From Mercurialis annua (Eukaryota > Streptophyta > Magnoliopsida > Malpighiales > Euphorbiaceae), in assembly GCF_937616625.2 (NCBI RefSeq), contig NC_065577.1:26239501-26303500 (forward strand): a stretch of 64,000 nucleotides of DNA, in the 5' to 3' direction. The translations under genes were made by a program, and so were the position numbers. The number at the start of each line of letters is the position of its first letter. Within the stretch, counting starts at the first letter, position 1. The notes beneath the pieces are model-generated. The model was not told the origin of the DNA. It saw only the letters and a program-made list of their open reading frames with translations, and did no database searches. Below, one piece after another: positions 35,101-46,081 of the stretch.

Positions 35101-37704
35101 TTAGGCCAAACGTTTACAAACATAAAGAAACAAATCGTAACATTTGACCTTTTTAGCGATTTAAGCCAAATGTTTAAAATGTTACTAAACAAATCCAAAC
35201 GTTTACAATCGTTACAGAACTAATCCAAATGTTTCACCTTTTTAGCGATTTAAGCCAAAACATTTAAAATGCTACATAACCAATCCAAACATTTACAAAA
35301 GTTACAAAACCAATCCCAACGTTTAAAACGTTATGAAACAAATCCAAACGTTTCACATTTTTAACGATTTAAACCAAACTTTTACAAACGTTCACCTTTT
35401 TGGCGATTTAAGCCAAACGTTTAAAACGTTACAAAACGAATCCAAACGTTTCAAACATTATGAAACAAATCCAAATGTTTGACCTTTTTAGCGATTTAAG
35501 CCAAACGTCTACAAACATTACGAAACAAATCCAAATGTTATCCCTTTTTAGCGATTTAAGCCAAATGTTTACAAACGTTACGAAACAAATCCAAACGTTT
35601 CACATTTTTAGTGATTTCAGCCAAATGTTTACAAACATTACGAAACGAATCCAAATGTTACACATTTTTAGCGATTTAAACCAAACGTTTACAAACGTTC
35701 ACCTTTTTGGCGATTTAAGCCAAACGATTACAAACCTTACGAAACAAATCCAAACGTTACAAAACCAATCTAAACATTTAAGACGTTACGAAACAAATCC
35801 AAATGTTTCACATTTTTAACGATTAAAACCAAACGTTTACAAACGTTCACCTTTTTGGCGATTTAAGCCAAAAGTTTAAAACGTTACAAAACCAATCCAA
35901 ACGTTTGAAACGTTATGAAATAAATTAAAACGTTTCACCTTTTTAGCGATTTAAGCCAAATATTTACAAACGTTACGAAACAAATCCAAATGTTATACCT
36001 TTTAAGCGATTTAAGACAAATGGTTACAAGCGTTACGAAACAAATCCAAACGTTTCACATTTTTAGCGATTTCAGCCAAACGTTTTCAAACGTTACGAAA
36101 CGAATCCAAATGTTACACATTTTTAGCGATTTAAACCAAACATTTACAAACGTTCACCTTTTTGGCGACTTAAGCCAAACGATTGCAAACCTTACTAAGC
36201 AAATCAAAACGTTACAGAACCAATCTAAACATTTAAGACGTTACGAAACAAATCCAAATGTTACACATTTTTAACGATTAAAATCAAACGTTCACAAATG
36301 TTCACCTTTTTGGCGATTTAAGCCAAAAGTTTAATCATTACAAAACCTATCCAAACGTTTGAAACGTTATGAAACAAATTCAAACGTTTCACCTTTTTAG
36401 CGATTTAAGCCAAATATTTACAAACGTTACGAAACAAATACAAATGTTTTACCTTTTTTGAGATTTAAGACAAATGTTTACAAACATTACGAAACAAATC
36501 AAAACGTTTCACATTTTTAGCGATTTAAGCCAAACGTTTACACACGTTGCGAAACAAATCCAAACGTTTCCCATTTCTAGCGATTATAGCCAAATGTTTA
36601 CAAACGTTACGAAACAAATCCAAATGTTTCCCCTTTCTAGCGATATTAGCCAAATGCTTACAAACGTTACGAAACAAATCCAAACATTTCACCTTTTTAG
36701 CAATTTAAGCCAAAAGTTTAAAACGGTTTAAAACCAATCCAAACGTTTACGAACATGACAAAACAAACCCAAATGTTTCACCTTTTTAATGATTTTAGCC
36801 AAACGTTTAAAACGTTACGAAACCAATCCAGACTTTTAAAACTTTACGAAACAAATCCAAATGTTTCACCTTTTTAGCGATTTAAGCGAAACATTTAAAA
36901 CGTAAACTTTATGATTCAAATCTAAACGTTTCCCCTTGTTAGCGATTTAAGCCAAACGTTTACAAACGTTACGAAACAAATCCAAACGTTTCACATTTTT
37001 AGCGATTTAACTCAAATGTTTACAAACGTTACGAAACAAATTCAAGCGTTTCACCTTTCTAGCGATTTAAGTCAAATGTTTACAAACGTTACAAAACAAA
37101 TCCAAACGTTTCACATTTTTGGTGATATAAGTCAAACGTTTACAAACGTTACGATACAAAAAATATTACGAAAGAAATCCAAACGTTTCTCCTTTGAAGC
37201 GATTTAGGCCAAACGTTTACAAACATAAAGAAACAAATCCAAACATTTGACCTTTTTTAGCGATTTAAGACAAATGTTTAAAATGTTACTAAACAAATCC
37301 AAACGTTTACAATCGTTACAAAACAAATCCAAACGTTTCACCTTTTTAGCGAATTAAGCCAAAACATTTAAAATGTTACAAAACCAATCCAAACATTTAC
37401 AAAAGTTACAAAACCAATCCAAACGTTTAAAACGTTACGAAACAAATCCAAACGTTTCACATTTTTAACGATTTAAACCAAACTTTTGCAAACGTTCACC
37501 TGTTTGGCGATTCAAGCCAAAAGTTTAAAACGTTACAAAACGAATCCAAACGTTTCAAATGTTATGAAACAAATCCAAATGTTTCACATTTTTAACGATT
37601 AAAACCAAATGTTTACAAACGTTCACCTTTTTGGCGATTTAAGCCAAAAGTTTAAAACGTTACAAAACCAATCCAAACGTTTGAAACGTTATGAAACAAA
37701 TTCA
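29195..37704 (+). repeat. 60-bp satellite array, middle block
   Basis: About 8.5 kb of the same satellite in the same orientation as the left block. It begins directly after the CACTA-1 3' end and stops directly at the CACTA-2 3' end. Within it, larger segments are repeated (for example 34440-35100 resembles 36530-37200), showing higher-order duplication of multi-unit blocks. Confidence 0.95.
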
Positions 37705-38235
37705 CACTACAAGAATGTCCGGTGTTAGCGACGGAAATTTCCGTCACTAACACATGAAAATCCGTCGGTAAACTTAGTTACCGACGGACTGCCGACGGAT
37801 ACCATCCGTCGGCACGCTTTTCGTCGGCATTCATTGGCGACAAAAACTATCCGTCGGGAAATGTCACCGACGGAAACATAGTGGTCGGTAAATATATAAA
37901 TCCGTCGGTGGGTTGTGACTAACACACCGACGAAGATCCGACGTTTTACCGACCGATATTTCCGTCAGCAAATATTCCCGACGGATAATCGTCGGTAAAA
38001 CCGTCGGTGAAAGAGGGCCGTTGCCGACGTTGATCCGACGATATACCGACGGATATTCCGTCGGGAATATATACCGACGGACAATCCGTCGGTAAATTCC
38101 GTCGCCCTTTATTTTCTTTACCGACGAATAATCCGTCGGTAGGGTGTTGTCGGAAAATGGTATTAAATTACCGACGGAATAATCCGTCGGTAAAGGAAGA
38201 AATCCGTCGGTAATACGGTTCATTTCCGACAAAAA
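37705..38235. repeat. CACTA-2 3' subterminal repeats
   Basis: Dense copies of CCGACGGA and TCCGTCGG in facing pairs (about 25 occurrences). The core differs from CACTA-1 (ACCGACGGA rather than GCGACGGA), suggesting a diverged binding specificity. Confidence 0.85.
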
Positions 38236-38422
38236 AATTGTCGTTTTCCTGCCCATTATGGGTTGTTTTTTGTCTATTATACCTGTGCAGAATTACAAAA
38301 ATAAGATACACATACAAACAGACTAAATAAGAATCAAAAGTATCTATATATATAAATACGGAACAAGCGTTAACAAATTTGTCGATGTTTATAAGCATAA
38401 TACTGTATAGGAATACAAAAAA

Positions 38423-40115
38423 CTAAAGTCTAGTAATATCCTCGTCATCTGGACCTGAGGGGGGCTGCGGGGGGCGCATGGCTTCTGGTAGAGTGCTCAT
38501 CATCTTTGCCAGCTCCGAGCGGACCCTCTCAGCAATCCGCTCGTCGACGGAAGACTCCACATCCCTCTGAATCTCTTCCCGCATCCCTTGCACCCGAGCG
38601 GATACCTCTCTCTGGATCCGCTCCTCGATATCCTCGGTCGAGTGAGTCTGCTGGGACGACGAGCATGAGCCGCGGCGTACACCGGTGCCCTTGAATGACG
38701 CGATGTACAAAGCTGCAGCTGAACCAACTCCGTAAACCCGCTGCTTCTTCACCGCCTCGAGAGACAAGAACAGTTCGTTCTCGTCGATGGACTGCGGGGT
38801 CGACGAATTGCCCTCAGCCGGGGAGGACTGGGTCGCAGCTGCACGCTCTGCAAGGAAACGCTCCTGAAAAAATAAACAAGTAGTCAAGTTAGTACGATTT
38901 CGATAATCGAAAACAGAAATAGTTAAACTTTAAATTCCTAACTAAAATTCGGCAACATCTCCTCTATAATACGAGCATCACCCATTTTCAGGGACTTCCT
39001 GCAAACAAACATGGACTACATACAATTCACAGTTCACAGTTCACAATTTATTTTTCACATGTTTTAATTAACTACAATCAAGTAATAACGATTCAATTTC
39101 AAGTTACATCAGACTTACATGCTTATCCTGCGACCTCTTGTCGACAAACTTGTTCCGATCGTCCTTTGTCGAGTGCATACGAACATGCAACTCAGCATAT
39201 GTCGCAGGACGACCGAGCTCCTGACTCTGAGACAAAAATCATAAATTTAATTCGATATAAATAATGAACATTTAAACACTATAATCATTTAAGTCTGAAG
39301 AATACAAATTTAGAAAAATTACCAAAACGGTCATATGCTTCACAGCTGAGCGCGATCCTGCCGTGTGGCGCACCGGTCCAGTCCCGGGCCCTGACGGCTC
39401 ACTCATCCTGTTAGCCCGAGCGATGGCGGACTTCCTCTTCGCCGCAGCCGTATCCCAAATCGCATTCCATGCCGCCCAAATATCATCTCTGACACTGTTA
39501 TCCCTAACACTCTTCATCGCGTGAATTGTGTCCTTGTAACGATTAGCAGCATGTCTCATAAAGACATCTCTAATCGCCTGCTCGGGGTAGATGGAGTCCT
39601 ACCAAAACTTCTTCTGCACGTATTTAACAAATGAATAGATAATTAATTAGTAAATTTAAATAATATGAAACTTAAAATTGAATAAAATGTTAATGTAAAT
39701 ATTACCTTGAACTCCTCCCAGTAGAACGTCTTCTGCTCCGCCTTCAATCCCTTCCAGGAAGAACCTTCTATGAACCAGCAGGAACGAAAGATGTCCAGCA
39801 AGCCTCTGGAGACCTTCCCGCTGTCATGTAGCCGCTCCCTATCATTTCAAAACATAAAATTAGTTAAATAGTGTTTTATAACTAAACTTTAAAAAATGGA
39901 TAACAGTGATAATACCTTAGAGCGTCAGGTGCGACCTTTAACCTCCCCGAGGCATCAATCTCGTACTCGACCTGCTGCTGGGCCTCCCTCTGCGGCCCAG
40001 GCGCCGCCTGAAGCTGCGCATCGTCCCCGCCAGGTGGAGCGTCTGTGGGGGCAGTGTCTCTCGGATCTCTCTGATGACGGTCCTCAACACGTCTGCGGCT
40101 ACCCTGACCCCTCAT
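38423..40115 (-). pseudogene. TNPA-like gene (Transposase_24 family), one stop
   Basis: Five exons on the minus strand by splice sites and CACTA-1/3 comparison: 40115-39916, 39838-39706, 39613-39323, 39226-39119 and 38864-38423. The start ATG follows TTTGTAGAT, exactly as in CACTA-1. Exon 1 is Arg/Asp/Gln-rich; exon 2 has LLDIFRSCWF; exon 3 VFMRHAANRYKD and KRKSAIARANRMSE; exon 4 SQELGRPATYAELHVRMH; exon 5 KKQRVYGVGSAA, a predicted coiled coil (QREVSARVQGMREEIQRDV) and DDEDITRL at the C terminus. The only break I find is TAG near 39600 in exon 3, where relatives suggest tryptophan. This is the best preserved gene in the window. Confidence 0.88.
38943..39006 (-). repeat. CACTA hairpin module, CACTA-2 intron 4 copy
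   Basis: On the minus strand GTCCCTGAAAATGGGTGATG follows TTTGCAG and is then answered by GAGGAGATGTTGCCGAATTT. It sits between exons 4 and 5, the same place as in the other two elements. Confidence 0.75.
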
Positions 40116-40282
40116 ATCTACAAAGAAGTAGATATGCACATACAATTTCATACATAAATAACAAATATTAATAAATAATTAATCAATTCGTCGATAAACA
40201 TACATATAAAAACATAAATATCAGTCATTAATGCATGTAACAATACTAGTCATACAGATTCTATTACATGAATTAGCCTACA

Positions 40283-40459
40283 CTACAACTCTTCGTAGTC
40301 CTCCGCTTCGTCTGATGAGGATGGTAGAAAATCATCGGCTGTCTCTGCTGTTGGCGCCGTTTCCAACGCCTCCTCATCTGCTTCCTCGTCCGGGTCAACC
40401 AAATTAGTCGGATTATCAGTTGTTTCCACATTAAGAGCATGTTCTACGACGTCTACATT
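40283..40459 (-). pseudogene. TNPD C-terminal remnant
   Basis: The minus-strand frame ends at the stop 40285-40283. It is acidic, with ETTDNPTNL and FLPSSSDEAEDYEEL, matching the C terminus of CACTA-1 TNPD (ETDDNLTNL, LMPSSSNEDEDEAEL). The rest of the gene is deleted, and an AT-rich stretch then leads to the leader module. Confidence 0.75.
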
Positions 40460-40536
40460 AAAATTGTAATCTAATTGTTATTGTTTACTAATCTAATTGT
40501 TATTATTTTCTAATCTAATTGTTATTATTTTCTAAC

Positions 40537-40602
40537 AAAAATCGGACAGCATTTCCCCTAAAAATGAGCATCGCCCATTTTTCAGGGAAAGCCTGCAAGC
40601 AA
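40537..40602 (-). repeat. CACTA hairpin module, CACTA-2 leader copy
   Basis: On the minus strand CTTTCCCTGAAAAATGGGCG follows TTTGCTTGCAG, then CTCATTTTTAGGGGAAATGC. The arms pair well around CGATG. Confidence 0.8.
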
Positions 40603-41574
40603 ATAAAACATATACGAAAATATCCAACATACCAATTCAAGTTAATGTTTTTAATTTAAGATACTTCTCAATTAATCACAATTATTTTTAATTACTAACG
40701 CAAAAATAACACAAATGAAATCTAATTAACCAAACGTCTAATAATTACTATTTAATTATAAAATTACCAAATATTATAAATTTAACCTACAATTAAAAAT
40801 TAATTAAGTAAGTAAACACATTTGACCTACAACTCACTAATAATTACGTATTAAATTAACCTTACTTAACACATTTGACCTAAATTAAATATGTTTATCA
40901 ATTAGGCTTAATTAACCGGTTAATTACTAATTAATTAAAAATGAAACGATTATTTATCAAATAAACCTAATTAGGCTAATATATAATCTATTTTAAATAA
41001 ACTAATTAAATAAATCTAATTAGTCCATTATCAAACCTAATTTAATTTTACAAAACACCTAATTTAATTTAATCTAACCTAATCTAAATAAACTAACTAT
41101 TTAATTTAACCTAATCTAAATAAGTTTAATTTAATCTAAATATTTAATTTAATCTAAATATTTAATTTAATCTAACCTAATCTAAATAAACACCTAATTT
41201 AATCTAACCTAATCTAATTATACTAACTATTTAATTTAATCTACTACACTTATAATAACTTAATTTAATTAAAATCAAATTTTATAAAAACTAACCTAGA
41301 TGGACGTCGGCAAAACTGCGGGCAGCGGAAAGCGGCGGAGGCAGCAGCGGGCGGCAGGCGGCAGCGGGCGGCAGGCGGCAGCGGGCGGCAGGCGGCAGCG
41401 GGCGGCAGGCGGCAGCGGGCGGCAGCAACTATTTTCAAAAAAATTAAAAATTAATTACATATAAATACAATAAAAACAAAATAATAAATAAAAACGTTAA
41501 CTGAAATGGCAAACTGACCGGCGGCGTTGGTGGCCGGAGGAAATGGCAGGCGGCAGCGCAAGGCGGCAGTGGTT
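40603..41574 (-). other. CACTA-2 leader intron and GC-rich leader exon
   Basis: An AT-rich intron of repeated CTAATTTAATCTAACC-type phrases (the complement of the AATTAGGTTA phrases in the CACTA-3 leader), then GC-rich sequence resembling the Pro/Ala-codon-rich leader exon of CACTA-3. No long frame. Confidence 0.65.
41339..41427. repeat. 18-bp GC-rich minisatellite
   Basis: The unit GCGGCAGCGGGCGGCAGG is present about 4.5 times in the CACTA-2 leader. It is the only strongly GC-rich tract in the window. Confidence 0.9.
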
Positions 41575-42136
41575 TGATTGCCACAGAAAGTTCTTGCCGG
41601 GTGGACACCAGTATCGTCGAAATGTTACTGATTTTCGAAAAGGGAAACGAGAGGACAATGGGGTGAAAAATGGAGATCGATTGTAGGCGCAAGTTGACGG
41701 TTTAGGGTTTATGAGGGCTTATGAAATGGGGGCTATGGAAAATAATGCTCTGAAATCAAAAGGCAATGGTTGGAATAAAAAAAGTATCTTCTGGGAGTTG
41801 CCTTATTGGCGAACGAATTTGATTCGTCACAATGTAGATGTCATGCACATTGAAAAAAACGTGTTCGACAACGTTTTTAATACCGTGCTTAATGTTCCCA
41901 GGAAAACAAAAGATCATGCAAAATCTCGAGAAGAGTTAAATGACATATGTGATCGGCCTGAGATAGAAAAAGATCCAGCCACTGGATAATTTCCAAAGGC
42001 GATGTATGCTTTGGACAGGGACGCAAAAAAGGTATTAGTTGAGTGGATAAAAACAATACAGTTTCCACACGGATATGCATCCAACTTGTCCAGATGTGTC
42101 GATACAAATTCTATAAAAATGCATGGAATGAGAAGT
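41575..42136 (+). pseudogene. Stray TNPD fragment (+ strand)
   Basis: Closely matches 24375-24951 of CACTA-1, from the CHRKF segment through NVDVMHIEKNVFDN to KMHGMRS. It is opposite in orientation to the CACTA-2 leader it adjoins and ends abruptly against Tekay integrase at 42137. It keeps the frame for DRPEIEKDPATG, where CACTA-1 is frameshifted, but shares the TAA of CACTA-1 just after it (CTGGATAATTTCC). Confidence 0.85.
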
Positions 42137-42137
42137 G

Positions 42138-43052
42138 GCACAGTTGTACATCGATCGGATTGTTAATCTCCATGGTTTACCAGTGTCGATATTTTCAGAC
42201 AGAGGTTCAGTTTTCACCGCTCGGTTTTGGAAGGCGTTGCAGGAATCTTTGGGTTCGAGGTTGGATTTCAGTACAGCTTTTCATCGTCAGACTGACGATC
42301 AGTCTGAGAGGACTATTCAGACTTTGGAGGACATGCTCAGGATGTGTGTTCTGGATTTTCAAGGTAGCTAGGATACTTATTTGCCTCTGATTGAGTTTTC
42401 TTACGACAATAGTTACCATGCTAGTATCGAGATGTTACCTTATGAGGCTTTTTACGGGCGCAAGTATCGATCTCCTATTTGTTGGGAGGAGGTTGGGGAG
42501 CGTAAGCTCTCGGGAGCAGAGATTATTCAGATCACCTCAGAGAATGTACCGTTGATAAAACGGAGGTTAGCGACAACTTTTACTCGGCGTAAGAGCTATG
42601 TTGATCCGAAGAGAAAAGACATTGAGTTTCGGGTTTGAGATTTCGTGTTTCTTCGGGTTTCGCCTATGAAGAGCGTTGTGTGTTTTGGTGTTAAGGGGAA
42701 GTTAGCACGGAGATATGTTGGTCCATATGAGATCATTGAGCGTATTGGAGCAGTGGCGTACAAGTTAGCGTTGCCACCAGATAAGTCGTTGGTTCACCCA
42801 GTGTTTCACATTTCCATATTGCGGAAGTGTATTTCTGATCCTTCTCACGTGATAGTACCGTAGAGTGTTGAGATTGATCCTGAGTTATCTTACGAGGAGC
42901 AGCCTGTTGAGATTGTTGATACGCAGGTTCGTAAGTTACGGATCAAGGAGATTTTGATGGTATAGGTTCTTTGGCGGAACCATTCTGTTGAGGAGTGAAC
43001 TTGGGAGACCGAGTCGGATATGCGGAGTCCCTATCCTTTTCTTTTGCCTTGA
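42138..43052 (+). pseudogene. Tekay integrase C-terminal half with chromodomain
   Basis: One frame throughout, with stops at 42369 (TAG), 42636 (TGA), 42861 (TAG), 42963 (TAG) and one more TGA near 42996. Motifs: SIFSDRGSVF (second catalytic Asp), QSERTIQTLEDMLR (catalytic Glu), PYEAFYGRKYRSPICW, VGPYEIIERIG (GPY/F module), and a chromodomain with VLWRNHSVEE and TWETESDM. The chromodomain targets integration to marked chromatin in this lineage. The N-terminal zinc domain and first Asp are missing. Confidence 0.9.
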
Positions 43053-43170
43053 GCTATGAAAATTGATTGTTATGTGATTCTATGAGTTTTACTTGTGTTT
43101 GGTGTTATTTTTGTACTATGTGTTTATCGTGTTAAATTCAAGGACGAATTTTTTTATTAGTTATGGTGAA
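43053..43170 (+). other. Tekay 3' untranslated region
   Basis: Includes the lineage-typical phrase AAGGACGAATTTTTTT before the LTR. The expected polypurine run is degraded. Confidence 0.6.
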
Positions 43171-46080
43171 TGTAATAACCTATTAAAATTTAAATTATTT
43201 TATCGTTTGAGTCCCGGTAATTTTTCAAGTCGTTTAAAGGTTTGAGTTATCTTTGATTAGGGTTAGGGTTATTGTTTGGGTTTGGTTTGACCTAAGGCCT
43301 TTTTCTTTCTGTTGGGCCTTTGATTGGCCCAACCGAAGTGTTTCATCACAGGTCTCGAACGAGACCTGTGTTTGGATTCAGGTCTCCTTAGAGACCTGAG
43401 CATTTTGTGGTGGTCTCGTTCGAGACGAGTGCAATTTTGCTGGTCTCGAACGAGACCAGCCTTTACGTGCATAGGCACGAATCCTCCCTCCCGCTCTAAC
43501 CAAATTCTACCCTAATTCTTATACATATATACCGTCTTCTAAACCCTAAAACTCTTCTCCACATATTCTTCAAACTCCAGCCATCTTTCTCCTCCAATTT
43601 GCTTTGAATTTCATATGTTATTCATCAATAAAAGATTTGTGTTCATCGGGTAAGTTTCTATCCTCAACTATTCTCTTTAGATGAAAACGGCGTTTCCGTA
43701 AATTGATTCGTTCTCTCTCGTTATAGCGTTATTTCAAGTTTCGTTTTGTCTCGCTCGTAGTAGACTCGATCCTCAACAATTCCAAAGTTTCAGATTCGGA
43801 TTTGGTACGTTATCCTCTCCGTATTAGCTGTCGCTGTCTCATAGTTTGGTGTAAAATTCTATTTTGATATTAAAATCGACAGTTTGCTTTTTCAATCCGT
43901 TCGCAGCCGTTTGAAGATCGAATTCAAATCTACTTTGTTCCCGTGGAAGTAGACTCACCCCTCTACAACTTTGCTTTTAAAAATTTGCCAAACAGTACGT
44001 AGATTATTCCGTTTCAATCCGCGCCGTTTCACCGTTTTGTTTTGATATAAACTGTGAATGTTCACATGTGTTTCTGGCGAATCTTATAATCCTTCTTGGC
44101 ATGAATTGTTGTTATAATTAGGTCCAAATATCACGTCTGAACCAAGCCGATTCATCTCTGGTATCGCCGAGCTTGTTTCTCTCAAACGGTACGTCGGATC
44201 TCTTTCGTTCTTTGGTTGTACTGGAGTTGTTGCGGTTTGTTTGTGATTAGATGCTACCAATTAGTTATGATCTAGTTGTTCATGTTGAATTTGGGATTGT
44301 GGTTACTGTAAGTATTGTTCATGGTGTTTTAATAGTTACTAGGTTGAAATTGAAGCTTCTGTGTGTGAGAAATGGTGTATGGAGGGTTTGGAGTTTAAAT
44401 TGGAGAAGATGGTATAATTGCCAATAGGTTATGTAAATTGTGTGTTTGGCATAATTAGATCTTTATTGTTTTATAAACTATTTAGTCCTTAAAGTTAAAT
44501 GTTAACCTATGTAAGTGTTGCTTTAACTTAGGGATTTTAATTTTAATTTAGAAATTTTCTCGACAATATAATTTTTAAATCTAAAATAATATTTGAATCA
44601 ATTTAAAATTTAATTTATTAATATCATTATTATTTTAAATAGGATTTGATATTTATTATCAATTTATAAATTAATAAATTTATGAATTATTGAGTGACAC
44701 TTTATTTTTGGCTTAGTATGCCAATGTGATTAAATTCATATTTTAGTTTTAAATTGTTTATTAAATTAATTGAGGTGTTTGCCGATAATCTTATTTACTT
44801 GAATTTCAAGCTATTGAGTTTATTTGGATATTTAATTAATATTTTTATTAAATATTAATTATAAACTGTGGTTTATAATTCTAGATTTTAGTTGGGTCGG
44901 GTTAGACTTGAGTCGCCGACATGTGGATTTAGCTTGGTAGTTTTAAGAAAATCGGCTAACCCATTATTTGAGAAATGGATTTTATTTATTAATTAAATAT
45001 TATTTAATTAATATTTTCAGATTGGATTTTAATATAAACTCAATAGACTTGATTTATTTTCGGCATTATAATTTATTGGGAATTGTGTTTCTCTGTGTGA
45101 TTTTATCTGGCTTATTAATTGTGCTAATCCTACGTGGTGTCTAGTATTCTTAGACTTAGGGGTTGGAGTTATTTTAACTTATGATTTATTTTTAGACTCT
45201 TCGACTACTCGCGCTCCGGAGTCGAACCAGGGTTAGCTGTTTGCTGAAGTCTCACGTGGATAAGCAAGCAATGAGTTTGTAGTGATATTTATCGCTTTAG
45301 TAAGTACCGCAATTTATTTTAATATCATAAATTCTTTTGAATTGTTTTAAGCGATTATGGATCTGGATTGAAACGTGGTACTCGATAGGCTTGTATCGAG
45401 GCTGTGTGCACCGGTAAGTACTCTGGGATCGGCAGACTAATGTCTTGCTTACGCTGGTATATGATGAGGATATGTTCCTTTCCACTCTGGATTTATCAGT
45501 ATGTTATGTCATACTTACACTGGATCATTTCAATATTATTTTCCATAATAATACTATGTTGGTATAAAATGTTTTGATTTAAGGATTTTAAACTTAATAA
45601 ATATAAATATTTTTCCGAACTCATCTCAGTATATCTGACCTGTTTTTTTCCCAAATTTTCCAGGTTTATGATCTGAAAGCTGGTCCACTCCGATTCTTTT
45701 GATTCCTCGGAGATTTTATGTTATTTAAACTAGTTACTGTATTCGAACTCTTAGACCGCAGTAGAACTAGTTTATATATCACTTTGGTTATTGCGCATTG
45801 GGATTGTCGGTTTGCCCGATTGATTATTATTGGCATGTTTTACTCTAGATTATTTTATTATTATAATAAAGCATGATGTTTAATGTTTCAAAAATTTAAG
45901 TTATTTATATTAGAACCGTAATATAAATTGCTAGACTTAGGTTGGAGTCTTGGTTGCTCCCGAGCAGTGTTTCTGCAGGTTAATGTGTTTGATTGATTTC
46001 CGCGAGGCTTGCTACGGGTTTTGGTACGACCATACCCATACCCTAGCGTCAGTCACGATTCATGAAATTGGACCGTGACA
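43171..46080 (+). repeat. Tekay 3' LTR (2.9 kb)
   Basis: Starts TGTAATAACC and ends CCGTGACA. It has a palindrome cluster (43348-43460), a TATA-like box near 43520, a splice-donor-like GGGTAAGT near 43650, and a distal part that aligns with the LTR at 60180-62301 (for example CATACCCATACCCTAGCG near the end). Confidence 0.85.
43348..43460. promoter_or_regulatory. GGTCTCG palindrome cluster in Tekay LTR
   Basis: Four inverted repeats in 113 bp: 43348-43369 (arms ACAGGTCTCG/CGAGACCTGT), 43379-43398, 43413-43426 and 43439-43460 (arms GCTGGTCTCG/CGAGACCAGC). The TATA-like box TATACATATATA follows at about 43519-43532. Confidence 0.85.
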
Positions 46081-46081
46081 G

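Larger units (their letters stand above)
37705..41574 (-). mobile_element. CACTA-2, internally deleted CACTA transposon (minus strand)
   Basis: The left end CACTACAAGAATGTCC (37705) is the 3' terminus of a minus-strand element. Reading the minus strand: GC-rich leader (41574 to about 41300), AT-rich leader intron, hairpin module, the last part of TNPD, a nearly complete TNPA-like gene, subterminal repeats, terminus. Most of TNPD and the 5' terminus are missing; the leader breaks off at 41574 against a TNPD fragment in opposite orientation. Confidence 0.88.
42138..46080 (+). mobile_element. Tekay/Del-type Ty3/gypsy element, 5'-truncated
   Basis: Only the second half of integrase, a chromodomain, a short 3' region and the 3' LTR remain. 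Lineage is assigned from the chromodomain-bearing integrase and an LTR starting TGTAATAACC. The left end is a breakpoint within integrase; the right end is the LTR terminus, followed by reverse-oriented satellite. Confidence 0.85.

Noticed and set aside
16238..37704. CRISPR-like array because of regular spacing
   Set aside because: There are no unique spacers of constant length; both halves of the unit repeat. The context is plant nuclear DNA.
37725..38256. Minus-strand frames with repeated TDG/RRI motifs
   Set aside because: They translate the CCGACGG subterminal repeats of CACTA-2.
40281..40295. CACTACAACTCTTCG resembling a CACTA terminus
   Set aside because: It coincides with the stop and last codons of the TNPD remnant on the minus strand, and no subterminal repeats adjoin it.
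43269..43515. Frames on both strands of 60-70 codons in the Tekay LTR
   Set aside because: They run through the GGTCTCG palindromes and have no homology.
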